From NCBI GenBank assembly GCA_028571685.1, contig CM053141.1:74695833-74759832 (forward strand): a DNA stretch of 64,000 nt, in the 5' to 3' direction. Position numbers and translations under genes: made by a program. This document shows, piece by piece, positions 44,099 to 55,165 of this stretch. The first letter of the stretch is position 1. Each line of letters begins with the position of its first letter. The notes below the pieces were generated by a model. The model was given only the letters and a program-made list of their open reading frames with translations, was not told where the DNA came from and made no database searches. Origin of the DNA: Heterohyrax brucei. Its lineage: Eukaryota; Chordata; Mammalia; Hyracoidea; Procaviidae.

Positions 44099-45370
44099 TA
44101 CATTCAAAAGTGGTTCCAGTGTTACATCGACGGGAAACTGCCAGAAATTCAAGTCTGATTCAGAAGAGGACATGAAAGGAAGGATATCATTGCTGATGTT
44201 AGGGAGATCTCAGCTGAAAGTAGAAAATACCAGAAAGATGTTCACTTGTATTTTACTGACTACACAAAGGCATTTAACTGTTTAGATCATAGCAAATTAC
44301 AGATAACATTCAAAGAATATGAATTCCAGAACAGTTCATTGTGCTTATGGGGAAGCTGTAGGTAGGCCAAGAGGAAGTTATTTGAGCAGCAGAGGGATAC
44401 TGTGTGGTTTAAAATCAAAAAAGGTGTGTGTAGGGTAGCATCTTTTCACTGTATTTATTCAATCTGTGTGCTGAGCAAATAATCCTGGAAGGTAGACTAT
44501 GAAGAAAAATGGGGGCATCAAGATTGGAGGACGACTCATTAACAACCTGCATTATGCAGATGACACAACCTAGCTTCTTGAAGGTAAAGAGGACTTGAAG
44601 CACTTATTGATGAAGATTAAAGATTAAAACTCTTCCAACCCCATCATCTTTTTTCCCTCCTCCTTCCCACATGCTATAGCCTTCAGTATGGATTTCTCCT
44701 CAGTGTAAAGAAAACAAAAAGTTCTCCCAACTGGGCTAATAGGCAGCAGCATGATAAATGGAGAAAAGCGTGATGTTGCCAAGGATCTCATTGTACTCAG
44801 ATCCACAATCACTGTCCAGGGAAGCAGCAGTCAGAAAATCAGATGAGGTATTACATTGGGCAAATCTGTAACAAAAGACTGCTTTCAAATGTTAAAAGGC
44901 AAAGATGGCACCTTGAGGGCTAAGATGAGCTTGACCCAAGCCATGGTATTTTCAAACCCCTCATATGCATGCAAAGGCTGAAATATGAGTAAGGAAAACC
45001 AAAGAAAAATTGATGCCTTTGAATTATGGTAAAGAATATTGAATACACCATGGACTGCCAGAAGAACGAACAAATTTGTCTGGGAAGAAATACAAGTGGA
45101 GTGCTCCTTGGAAGCAAGAATGGCAAAACCTCATCTCATGTACTTTGGACATATTTTCAGGAGGGAGTAGTCTCTGCAGAAGAATATGCTTGGTAAAGCA
45201 AGCCAAAGCCAAAGGGTCAGTGAAAAAGCAGAAGACCCTCAACGAGATGGAACGACACAGTGGCTGCAACAATGGGCTCAAGCAGAACAGCAATTTTGAG
45301 GCTAGCCCTGGACCAGGCAGTACTTTGTTCTGCTGTGCATAGGTTCACTATGAGTTGGAATCTAACAACG
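44099..45370 (+). mobile_element. RTE LINE, RT domain to 3' end, degenerate
   Basis: 5'-truncated RTE. RT motif A survives as F-T-D-Y-T-K-A-F-N at about 44251-44277 (the second conserved Asp is now Asn). Motif C reads L-H-Y-A-D-D-T-T at 44547-44570. The C-terminal part and the 3' end (gaccaggcagtactttgttc, ggttcactatgagttggaat) follow. Frameshifts and stops abolish function. About 50 bp of foreign pyrimidine-rich sequence interrupts it near 44629. Confidence 0.88.
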
Positions 45371-45510
45371 ATAATCACTAGATTCAGATGTGATTCTTTG
45401 TGAGCTGGTACCAGGAAACAAGTATCTGCTACACAGACTCTCAATATGTAATTCTAGAGTAGATACAGGAGAACATAATGAAACTCCCATATGGAAAAAA
45501 GCACATCAAA

Positions 45511-45705
45511 AACCCAAAACCCAAACCTACTCTCATCAAGTTGATTCTGACTTACAGTGAGCTGGTAAGGTAGGTAGGTTTCCAAGGCTTTGTATCTATG
45601 GAAGCAAACTACACATCTTTCTCTTGCAGAGCAACTGGTGGATTTGAAATGTCAAGCTTTTGGTTAGCAGTCCAGTGCTTTAACCACTATACTGTCAGGA
45701 GCATA
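45511..45705 (-). mobile_element. AfroSINE, long subtype
   Basis: Reverse copy: acccaaacctactctcatc, ggaagcaaactacacatctt, accactatactgtcaggagc. Confidence 0.85.
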
Positions 45706-46064
45706 GGGTATAAGAAACACAGAGCAGTCAGTGGTCATAGCAACTCTGCGGTCCCATCAGACAGGACTAGCTGACTCCCTTGCCTGGCAGTGGAGTGCAT
45801 CCCTTGATTAACCAATCTAGTAGCCCGGGTTCAACATTCTGGATATCCTTTAGTTTCTAGTCACTTCCATGGTTACGTCTGAAACAAGCACTGGAGAATA
45901 TGCACTTCCTGAGGACAGTTTATTTGTGTTGCCTGTGTTCTGCTAATGCAGATTTGGGCCCATGGGTACAGTCACAAGTTTTGTAGGTGAGGCATATAAT
46001 TTCTTTGAAAATACAATTCTCTCAAAAACTTAGTAGTCTGATCTATGGCATATCTAGATCCATT

Positions 46065-46235
46065 TTTTTAAGGAAGCACCGATTGCTTTCCAAAGAGGCT
46101 GGACCATTTTGCAACCCCACCAACAGTGTAGGAGGGTTCCACTTTCTCCACAGCCTCTCCAGCATTTGTTGTTTTGTGTTTTTTGGATCATGGCCAATCT
46201 TGTTGGGATCTTCTGGTCAATTCTATGTGTAAGTT
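46065..46235 (-). mobile_element. L1 3'-UTR fragment
   Basis: tgctttccaaagaggctgg, ccattttgcaaccccacc and ctccacagcctctccagc read as the reverse L1 3' UTR. Confidence 0.8.
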
Positions 46236-46302
46236 ACGGCAGCTTTACCTACACATGTCTTTTAAGATTGTGTGCTCTTTTCTTCTGTCTGTATCCTAGA
46301 AG

Positions 46303-46487
46303 ATCCGGGTGGTACACAAGGTTAGCGTGCTCAGCACCTAGCCTAAAGCTGAGAGGTTCAAGTCCACCCTGAGGCATCTCAGAAGAAAGGGCTGGTAATC
46401 AAATCAACCATTGAAAACCCTATGGACACAGTTCTACCCCTTCACACATGGGGTCACTGTGAGTGGAAATCATCTCAAGAGGATTCA
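46303..46487 (+). mobile_element. AfroSINE, long subtype
   Basis: Forward: atccgggtggtacacaagg, gagaggttcaagtccaccc, gggtcactgtgagtgg. Confidence 0.82.
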
Positions 46488-46489
46488 TT

Positions 46490-47390
46490 TTATTCTCTGT
46501 ATTCTGTCATGGTGAATACCTTAAGGCTAGGTAACTATAACTTGTTGGCAAAGGTAGCACTCCTAATCTAATCTTATAATTTTAATTTAATTTTTGCTAC
46601 TGGATTGGCTTTTGTGGTCTGGCAGAGAACATGTGAACAGAAGGTGACTGAAAATGTTTCGGAGCCTGAGGCTTATCTCCTTCTAAGCCGTCACTTCAAG
46701 TTTACAGTTTCTAACTCCCTCACCATTTGCAGTACAGAGGAAGCTAATATTATCAAACCTGCGAGGGCCTAAATCTCATCAGCTTAGCTGCAGGCAAAAG
46801 GCAGAATGTCTCCACTATCTTCTGTCTCAGGGGGCATGTGTGTTCTGCAAAGGGGCCCCTGCGCCTCCGGGTTGCACAGTTCTCTGCCTGGGGGAAACCT
46901 GATTCCGGCTCCAGCCCTTCCAGATGTCAGTACTACACCCCAATGCCTCTTACTTTTGAGTGCTCCTTGTCCCAGAGGCAGCCCTTTAGAGCTGTATTTG
47001 TGGGCCTGGCTAAGGCCCAGTCGCCCTCCCAGAGCTCACTGGACCCAGGGCCTGGGCCACCCCAGTGCCACCAGGCCAGCTGCTTCGTAACCTTGCCCAT
47101 TTGTTCTTCTCCCTAGTCCTCTCCTTAACCAATGCCCAGGTGGGGACTGAAATACTGGGCTCTGCTTCTTGCAGATAACCTCAGTCTCACAAAAGAGTCT
47201 CTGGAGCGCCTCATGACCCTCACCACTAAAAAAAACTCCTCCAGATTCTGCTCACTCTTTACTCCTCCAAGACCATAAACCAGCAGTTGGGCGTGGAGAA
47301 TTTTTGTGGTGGAGCCAATTCTGCCGATTCTTGGTAAGCTCCACACTCTGAGGTACTTGGGCCTCTTTGTGGATGAGCCTTTAGTTCAAA
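46490..47390. other. GC-richer block, no gene recognised
   Basis: 46800-47130 is GC-richer than its surroundings. Overlapping frames of 92-94 codons reflect composition and show no motif. It is not CpG-dense enough to call an island. Confidence 0.45.
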
Positions 47391-47604
47391 ATAAGGATGA
47401 AAGTGCACAAAATTTAAGTTGGACCCCTAATTTACACCTCATACGAAAATCAGCTCAAAGTGGACCAAAGCCTGAAATGTAAACTAAACTATAAAACTCC
47501 TATGGAAAAACCTAGATGTAAATTTTTGTGTCCATAAATTAGGCAAGGTTTCATAGTTATTATGCCTAAAGTATGAGTAAACAAAAGAAAAAGTAGATAC
47601 AAGT

Positions 47605-47880
47605 AGTCTCTGACTTATAACAAGGTTCTGTTCCAATGCCTTCATTGTAAGTAGCTTCTGACATGTTGAATACCTTTTTTTTAGTTTCACGTTATTATTA
47701 GTTTTTATTGTCATTATACATTTGATCTTTGAACATCTGCAAGTGAGCATTTGAGAATGATAACACCAGCTAATTATATGCTGCAACACTGTATGTAGTA
47801 CGTGTTACTAATGACACGACATAAAATAAAGCAGACGGTGCTAAGAGCAGTTCATGGCAACTCTAATATGTCATGAATCC
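47605..47880. mobile_element. Unclassified insertion within L1
   Basis: Separates two L1 pieces that are nearly contiguous in L1. It starts caagtagtctctgacttata, reminiscent of DNA-transposon ends (dinucleotide cag plus tagtc...gacttat), but I cannot pair terminal repeats. The class is uncertain. Confidence 0.35.
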
Positions 47881-47934
47881 AGGAATACCTTTAGGTTGAA
47901 TTTCATCAAAATTAAAAACTTTTCTGCTTTAAAG

Positions 47935-48099
47935 AAACCCTGGTAGCATAGTGGTTAAGTGCTATGCCTGCTAACCAAAAGGTCAGCAGTTCGAATCTGC
48001 AAGGTGCTCCTTGGAAAGTCTATGGAGCAGTCTACTCTGTCCTGTGGGGTCGTTGTAAGTCAGAATTGACTCAATGGTGGTGAGTTTGTTTTTTGTGTT
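47935..48099 (+). mobile_element. AfroSINE with 13-bp target duplication
   Basis: Forward full-length copy flanked by perfect TTCTGCTTTAAAG at 47922-47934 and 48100-48112, within L1. Confidence 0.97.
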
Positions 48100-48243
48100 T
48101 TCTGCTTTAAAGGCTGTGATCAAGATGTTCTGTCACTCTATGTGTATATACATTGGTGATGGGTTCTGGAGTCAGCCCTTTTGAAGTTAAAGCCCAACTC
48201 CAATGTATATGTACACATGTGCTGTATATATGCACATGCGTAA

Positions 48244-48441
48244 ATAAAACCCTGCTGTTGAGTCAGTTCTGACTCATAGTCTCCCTATAGGACAGAATAG
48301 AGCTGCTTTATAAGGTTTTCTAGGCTGTAATTTTTATAGAAGAAGATCTCCAAGTCTCTTTTCCCATGGAGCTGCTGGCATGTTTGAACTGCTGGCCTTT
48401 TGATTCGCAGCTGAGAGCTTAACCATTGAGCCACCAGCACT
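48244..48441 (-). mobile_element. AfroSINE, long subtype
   Basis: Reverse copy: aaaaccctgctgttgagtc, ggctgtaatttttatagaag, ccattgagccaccagcac. Confidence 0.88.
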
Positions 48442-48445
48442 ACTT

Positions 48446-48500
48446 ATACATACACATACACACAAATACATACATATCGATATACATACAAATATACACC
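48446..48500. repeat. (ACATA)n-type simple repeat
   Basis: Irregular acatacacatacacacaaat-type repeat downstream of the SINE. Confidence 0.8.
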
Positions 48501-48845
48501 ACTCCTTGCTGACTGACATTTTAGCTTCTGAAGGCCAGGTCATTATGTGATCATCAGTGTTGTTTGAAAACAGAGGGTGATCACAAAATATTACGTGGGA
48601 CACCTATGTTTCTCTGTAACTGTGAGGTGGAAAATGCAGATGGGTGCTACATGTCTCACTGGCTGTGAAGGAGTTACTGCTAGCTGTACAAAGCTAATAG
48701 TTGGATAGTAGACTTTTTATTATTGTCATAAATGTGAAATGTTGATAATGAAATAGTTAAGTTAGGAGTACATGTATATGCACACACTACATCATGTGTG
48801 AGTGTGCTAAATACGTATGTGCATATATATGTGTTTATATATATA

Positions 48846-49690
48846 TTTTCTGTGATTTTTTTATTGTGATTGAGTGACAGTTTACAATTCAAATTTACAT
48901 GCCTGCCTGTGTGCAGCTCTGTCTGCTCTCCTTGCCCAGTGACAGCACACTCCTCCTTTCCGTTCCATACATGTCATATCGCCTTAACAATCTCCTGTCC
49001 CCTCCTCTCTACCCTCTCCACTCCCGTCTAGTAAGAGGCCAGTAGGAAGACATTCTACAGATGCATAGAACCGTAAAGTGTACACATGATGTGGTCACTC
49101 TGTGTCCCCCAGTCCACTCCTATCTGAACTGTTGAACTCACTGACGATCTATGATCACGGGCAGCATCAGGTCTAGGGGCCATGCTCCCAAGGGAACTCC
49201 CAGGCCTCCAGACCATCAGTTGCAGTTTTTAGTGGAATTCATTGGGTGGTCCCCTTTTTTCCTCGTGTTGCCACTGGAACTCCACATTGTGAGCCCCGTC
49301 ACAGCTGTCATTAGTGGTGGCTGGGCACCGTCTGGTTCTTCTGGTCACATGTTGATATAGCCACTCACTCACGTGGGTCTTTCTGTCTTCTGGGCGTTTC
49401 TCCTCTCACATCATTGTTGTCCTTGGTGACCATCTGTTTCAGCTGAGTTGGGACCATTTGGTGAACCTCAGATGGCAGCTTACTAGCTTTTAAGACCCCA
49501 GATGCCACTCACCAATATGGGATGCAGAAGACTCTCCTAGTAATAGGCTAGTTATGCCGACTCGACAGCACTTGGCTTGGCTTGGCATGCCAATTGACCT
49601 CGATGTCCCTGAGAGCATGGTCCCTAGACCCCCGCCCCTGCTACCATATCCGTGCAATATTGTGTTAAGAGTGGAAGAGTTTTCAGATTA
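48846..49690 (-). mobile_element. 0.8 kb A-tailed repeat (copy 1)
   Basis: Begins with a T-rich end (tttttattgtgattgagtg, then acagtttacaattc) and runs through ggctgggcaccgtctggttc, cttttaagaccccagatgcc and catggtccctagaccc. It shares this order with 51500-52317. The T-rich left end suggests a reverse retroposon, perhaps a LINE 3' portion. I do not recognise the family name. Confidence 0.65.
49559..49585 (+). mobile_element. Tiny AfroSINE tail insertion
   Basis: 27 bp (gactcgacagcacttggc and following) equal to the extreme 3' end of the AfroSINE, inserted in the 0.8 kb repeat with ATGCC on both sides (49554-49558 and 49587-49591). Confidence 0.7.
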
Positions 49691-50461
49691 TGCTGAAGCC
49701 CATTTAAACTGATCTTCTTTCTAATGTGTGCTGTCACTGCTTTTACTCAATCAAACACCTGTCTAACCTACAACCCTCTCCTTCTCTCCCTCCCTCCTTT
49801 GCAGCTGTCAGAATCTTTTCTTCTACACATGAGTCTGTTTTTAAGTCCTTATAGTAGAGGTCTCATACAATATTTGCCCTTGTGTAATATATGTATATTT
49901 TTAAACTAGGAAAGGACTGTGAGTGAGGATTTTGAAAATTTAAGGAAGTATTGCAAGAGGTAGATTAAGAATGGGCTACATACATGAAGAGAGGGGGCAG
50001 CATGTATTTCTTGGAAACAAGGAGCAAAGAGGTGGTGAAGGACTCATTTGTGCTTTGAGGTATACTTTGATGAGCACTTAATGTTCCAGACACTTGATGC
50101 CCTCTAAGGAGACCAAATTTAAAAGACAAGCTCTGTAGCCTTAGGCTTATTACTGCGCAGTTCAGAAGATGGCTATGGGGGAATTAGAGGATAGACTGTG
50201 GAGCTGAGCTGCAGATTGGGAGAACAGTGAATTAGACGGTGCTGTGGGAAGGGAAAGGAGGGGATGAGTGGACCACTGTGGAAGAAAACTAGGCAGGAAT
50301 TGGAAACTGCCTGATACAGGAGGTGAGGGCCAAGGGCACACCTAAAATAACTGCAGATTTTGGCATAGCTAGATAACTGAATTACCATTCACAAAGCAAA
50401 GGAACTCAACTGAAGAAATGGGATTTCAAGGTTTTTAAAAAAGCTCTGCTGAGTTGTTTAT
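49691..50461. other. No recognisable feature
   Basis: Unassigned sequence. No gene is recognised. Confidence 0.5.
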
Positions 50462-50640
50462 AGCTGGGTTAAGTGCTTGGGTTGTGGAGTCAGTCCTCTT
50501 GAAATTAAAACCCAGCTCTTAATTTATATGAGTTATCTGACGTGAGTAAGTTACTTAACGTGAGGTAGAAGATACAAACACTAAACTTGCTTGACACCTA
50601 GTAAGTGCTACATAGATGTCAGCTTTTATTATCTTGAATA
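50462..50640 (+). mobile_element. MIR SINE
   Basis: gggttaagtgcttgggttgt, ggagtcagtcctcttgaaat, gagtaagttacttaacgtg, cacctagtaagtgctacata: forward MIR order, nearly complete. Confidence 0.85.
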
Positions 50641-51138
50641 TGTTCAGTTCGAAGAGATATTTTTAGACACCCAAATGGTATTGCTCTCAGTCCATTGAAA
50701 TGAACTAAAAGGAAAGGTTGGATTAGAGATACATCTTAAATTACCAGCAGTGGTGATCACTGAAGCTTGGAATTAGGCCAACCAGAAAGAGAAAACAGGC
50801 ACCACTGAAAAAACAAAATTGAATAAGTTGGTTTGCAAATTAACTGTGGGCATTAAAGAAACTTCAATTAGCTGCAGATAGATTGACTCTATAACAGTTC
50901 AGCTAAGTGTTTCTCACTTGTTTCTGTTTTATGACAGAGGGGACCTCACTGCTCTCTGACCATCTTTTGATGCAGGAAGCTTGGCACATCACTGGGGCTT
51001 GTAAAAGCTCTGTTGGGAAGGTAGTTCTTTCACTGAGCTGAAAGTCACTCTCTAGTACCCGTGCTGCTGCATTTGGGTCCACGACGTGATCACTTCTGAC
51101 TCCTTCCACAATGAGTTCTTTTGTTCCAGCCACTGTCA
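50641..51138. other. No recognisable feature
   Basis: Unassigned sequence before the L2. Confidence 0.5.
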
Positions 51139-52465
51139 TTTTTCACCTGGATTGTTGCAGTGCCTCTTAATTGGTCTTCCTGAATCTGACCACGCCCCTT
51201 GCAATCGCAAAGCAACCCAAGTGGACCCTTTTAAAATCTAAGTTATATCATTTCACTGTAACATCTATACCTTCCAATACCCACTCCCATCTTAGAGTGA
51301 AGGCCAAAATCCGTAATCACCAAACTTCATTTTACTTGATTTTTTCCTTCCCATCATTAGTGAGGTCTTCTCTAACCACTCTGTCTAAAGTCCCCATAAA
51401 GTCCCTGTCCATGTTTTCTGTTTTGTTCTTCTTCACATCAGTGACTATCGTCTGACACTGTACGTATTTTACTTTATTTCTTATCTTTATGTATATTTAT
51501 TTAAATATTTTATTGTACTTCAGGTGAGTTTACAATGCAAGTCAATTTGTCACACAAAAACGTACACACGCGTTGCTATGTGACTCTAGCCACTCTCCTC
51601 ACACTGTGACAACACCCTCCTCCTTTCGCCGTGTCTTTCCCTTGTCCATTCAACTAGTTTCTGTCCCCACTCTGCCCTCTCATCTCGCCTTGGAAGAGCA
51701 GCTGTCTACTTAGTCTCATGTGTGTACTTAAGCCAAGAAGAACGCTCTTTGCCAGTTTCATTTTATGTGTTATAGCCCAGTCCATTCTTTGTCTGAAGAA
51801 TTGGCTTTGGGAATGATTTCAGTTCTGGGGCAGAGAGTCCAGGAGCCGTGTCTCCTGAGGACCCTCCAGTCTGTTAGTCACAAAGTCTAGCCTGTTTAGT
51901 AGAGTCGGGTTCTACATCCTACTTTCTCCTGCTTCTTCAGGGATTTTTTGTTGTGTTTCCTGTCAGGGAAGTCGTTGCTGGCAGCTAGGTACCACCTAAT
52001 TCCTCTGGTCTCATGCTAATGTAGTCTCTGGTTTATGGGGCCCTTTCTGTCTCTCGGACTCATATTTTCCGTATGTGTTTAATGTCCTTCATTCTCCTCT
52101 GCTTCAGATGGGCTGGGACCAATTGATGCTTCTTAGATAGCTACTTGCTAGCTTTTAAGACCCAGACACCATTCACCAAAGTGAGATGCAGAACATTTTC
52201 TTAAAAATCTCTATTATGCCTATTGACCTAGATGACTCTTGAAATCATGATCCCCAGACCACTGCCCCACTACGCTGTCCTTTGAACTGTTTAGTTACAT
52301 TTAGGAGACTTCTTTTACTTGCTTATTTATTTATGTTTACTTTCCCTCCATGATGTGTGGAGATTTTTTTTCCCTCCTTTTTTGGTTCAGTACTATATCC
52401 TCAGGACCTAGACAGAACAAGTACTAAGTCTTTGGCAAATGTTTTATTTGATAAGTCAATAAATG
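51139..52465 (+). mobile_element. L2 LINE 3' part, split
   Basis: Forward L2: cctggattgttgcagtgcct, aatctaagttatatcatttc, gaggtcttctctaaccactc, then after the 0.8 kb insertion ttatttatttatgtttactt and caaatgttttatttgataag. Degenerate. Confidence 0.8.
51500..52317 (-). mobile_element. 0.8 kb A-tailed repeat (copy 2), inside L2
   Basis: Same order as the copy at 48846: ttttattgtacttcaggtg, agtttacaatgcaagtc, ggctgggaccaattgatgc, cttttaagacccagacacc, catgatccccagacc. The AT-rich L2 target makes the duplication hard to define. Confidence 0.7.
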
Positions 52466-52469
52466 GATA

Positions 52470-53820
52470 AACCCAACTCTCTTTGGTCTGCAGGACAGCT
52501 GGGTAAACCCACAGTAGAAATCAAAATTGTGATTATCGTTATAATTGTTTTATTTCATATACTGGTTATACTCATAGCTATTGAGATCACAAAAGAACTA
52601 ACCCTTACTAATTGGAATGCCGTGTTTTCTCATCAGTGTGGCAGTTATTAAAGTAATTTACCACACCCTAATTTTATTTTCTCTGAGGTAGGTTAGTTGG
52701 CTTTTTCACTGATGCTGTCATCTACCAACACGTGATTCAGTTAAGTTCTTAGTAAATAGTGTTAGTTTTCTTTTCTTGCAAGTAAATAAAAGCAAAGCAT
52801 CAAGGAATAGTAAAATGATGTAGTCACCAGCACTTACAGCAGTTTCATTTGTCTAAGTATTTTTTCATAACAAAATTGGATTACTCATTCCCCAAGTACA
52901 ATGTACATATATGCTGCTTTCTCTATTGCCTAGGTGGAAGACACAGTCTGAGAACACATTTTTCTGGGTAATAGATGATGGTTGCTTGACAACTGAAATT
53001 AGACACCTCAACAATTCAATAAAACTTTCCACAGAGTACATCCTTTCTAAATAAATTTGTCCCTGAGAATAACAATGCCACAGTCATTGTGGTTACCTAA
53101 GAGACTCAGTATCACTTTGATTTTTCTGGCAAACATGATACACCCTATTGTGTTCCTCGTTCTTGTTCCTACTCTCCTGCTATCCTTAACCACTTTAGCA
53201 GTAATCTAGCACTCTCAAGACTCTTCCATCCTCTCCTCAAGACTTAACCAAGGTTTTCTTTTCCACACAGTCATTTTCTCTAAACTAAATATATGATTTG
53301 ACATTGACAATAACACTGGTTTAGAATTAGAACTATAGGGAAAATTGTGGTAATATAGTGCACTGCTTCTCTACTGCACCTCATCAGAAACTTTATAATC
53401 ATCTGAATGCTTGGATTTATGTTCCTCAAGCTCCCCAGTAAAGATTATCATCACTCTACTCATGGCAGGGTACAGCTTAGACCACTTCACTATTTAATGT
53501 GTTTCTCCAAGAGTGCACCCCAAACTATTCTTTTGAGCCTACTCAACATGCTTAGTGTGCCCTTTAGTCTCTTGAATACTCATCTCCCCTCTTCTGGTTC
53601 ATTTCTTGTTCTGGCTTCTTCTCAGCATGCCAGGATGCCATGGGCCTTTGCCTTCCTACTCTTCGTGCACAAATGATCTCGGCTTTCCATTGCTGACTTT
53701 TGGTAGTACCACTCTAGGTGTTCACAGAAGATTCAACAACTGTGCTAGTGGAGTAAAATGAGACACAAATTTGTTCTATCTATCTAAACTTAGCAGGTTT
53801 ATTAATGCCTGTAATCAGTC
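52470..53820. other. No recognisable feature
   Basis: About 1.3 kb of AT-rich unassigned DNA without AfroSINEs. A forward 89-codon frame at 53407 has no domain features. Confidence 0.5.
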
Positions 53821-53821
53821 C

Positions 53822-54545
53822 TTGGGAATTCCTGAGTGATGCAAATGATTAACACTCTTGGTTGCTAACTGAAAAGTTGGCGATTCAAGTCCACCCAGGG
53901 ATATCTTGGAAGAAAGACCTGGCAATCTACTTTCAGAGGATCAACCATTAAAACACCCTGTGAAGCACAGCTCTACTAGGACTGCCAATTAAGTTTGCAA
54001 ACTCGTCCTAGGAAAAAATGCTACGTACTTGTTGCTGAATACAACTATGGTCAACTTCAAAGCACTCTCCTTTGAAGTACTCCCAATGCCAGTGCCTAGT
54101 CCACTCTTCAAAGCAATTTTGAAACTCTTTCTGGAATGGCCGTCAGAGCTGGTGTTGCATTACCCTTGATGTCCTGAATGTCATCAAGATGTCTTCCTTT
54201 CAATATATATTTTTTCTTTAGGTAAAGAAAAAAGTCACTGGGGGCAGATCTGGTGAGCAAAGAAGGTGTTTCAATACAGTTATTTGTTTACTAGCAGAAA
54301 ACATCTATACAGTTAAGTTGGTGAAATTACTGCCATGACACTGTGCACAATGGCCGTTCCAGAAAGAGTTCCAAAATTGCTTTGATGGATGGACTACATG
54401 CTGGTGTCAATGCATAGCTTCCCAAGGGGAGTGCTTCAAAGGTGACTGTAGTGATATTCAGCAATGAGGTACATAGCACTTAGAACAATTAAGTCCATTT
54501 CTGACATACCTGAGGTTACCATGAATTGCAATCATCTCTATAACA
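53822..54545 (+). mobile_element. AfroSINE long subtype split by mariner element
   Basis: Forward: 53822-53980 (gggaattcctgagtgatgc, gcgattcaagtccaccc, gaagcacagctctac) and 54495-54545 (tttctgacatacctgagg, ttaccatgaattgcaatc). The two pieces join into the expected SINE order, so the element between them inserted later. Confidence 0.85.
53984..54494 (-). mobile_element. Mariner-derived foldback element (copy 2)
   Basis: About 511 bp with long inverted arms. The reverse strand carries the third catalytic region A-P-S-D-F-F at 54228-54245, then a K-G-R-H-L type stretch and C-terminal text in the left arm. The right arm (cagaaagagttccaaaattg, gcatagcttcccaagggg) is an inverted copy of that C-terminal region. 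The transposase is incomplete, so the element is non-autonomous. Confidence 0.82.
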
Positions 54546-55008
54546 ATTGATACATTATTGTTTGGCAAATCAGTCATTTAATTGTTTTGTAGACACCCCA
54601 TTGTGTTCAGTTTACTCCCTTTAGTCTATAATCTCACCCCAAAGTATTTAAAAGTTTATGATCTGATCTTTTTTTTTCTGAGAAATAAGGAAACAACATG
54701 TTTCTTCATATCCTTCATCTTTACCTCAGGTTCAGAGACACTACAGAAGTGCTTCATATGTTGAATAGGAGCTTATATCCAATGACTTCTAACACTCTAC
54801 TATGACATAAAGGCTTGGCTGCACAAGAAAATGTTTCTGTTATAAATTCTTTACTGGATTAAAGTAAAGAGAGTAGAGAGTTGAGTGTATCTATTGAAAT
54901 GGCTTTATTTCTGTAATAAGGGTATCACTGGTTTTGCTTGTGGTCCACCTCCTTTATAGATATAAATGTACTCTGACAAAGGTCTATCACCACAAAGGCT
55001 TTGGGGTG
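54546..55008. other. No recognisable feature
   Basis: AT-rich unassigned DNA. Confidence 0.5.
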
Positions 55009-55164
55009 TACCCAATGCCATCGAGTTGGCTCTGACTCACAGCAACCCTAGAGGTTAGGGTAGAACTGCCTCATAGAGTATCCAAGGGGTGCCTGGTGAA
55101 TTTGAATCGCTAACCTTTTGGTTAGCAGATGTAGCACTTAACCCACTACACCACCAGGGTTTCC
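55009..55164 (-). mobile_element. AfroSINE, full length
   Basis: Reverse copy from acccaatgccatcgagttgg to caccaccagggtttcc. The flanks ttggggtgt and tcggggtat look like a worn target duplication. Confidence 0.93.
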
Positions 55165-55165
55165 T

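Larger units (their letters stand above)
47390..48130 (+). mobile_element. L1 3' region, interrupted
   Basis: Forward L1: ctcaaagtggaccaaagcc, gaaaaacctagatg, then after a gap of about 280 bp gaatttcatcaaaattaaaaac and ctgctttaaag. It contains an unassigned insertion (47605-47880) and an AfroSINE. Confidence 0.75.

Noticed and set aside
46806..47116. CpG island with overlapping open frames
   Set aside because: The block is GC-richer but CpG is sparse, and the overlapping frames follow from composition.
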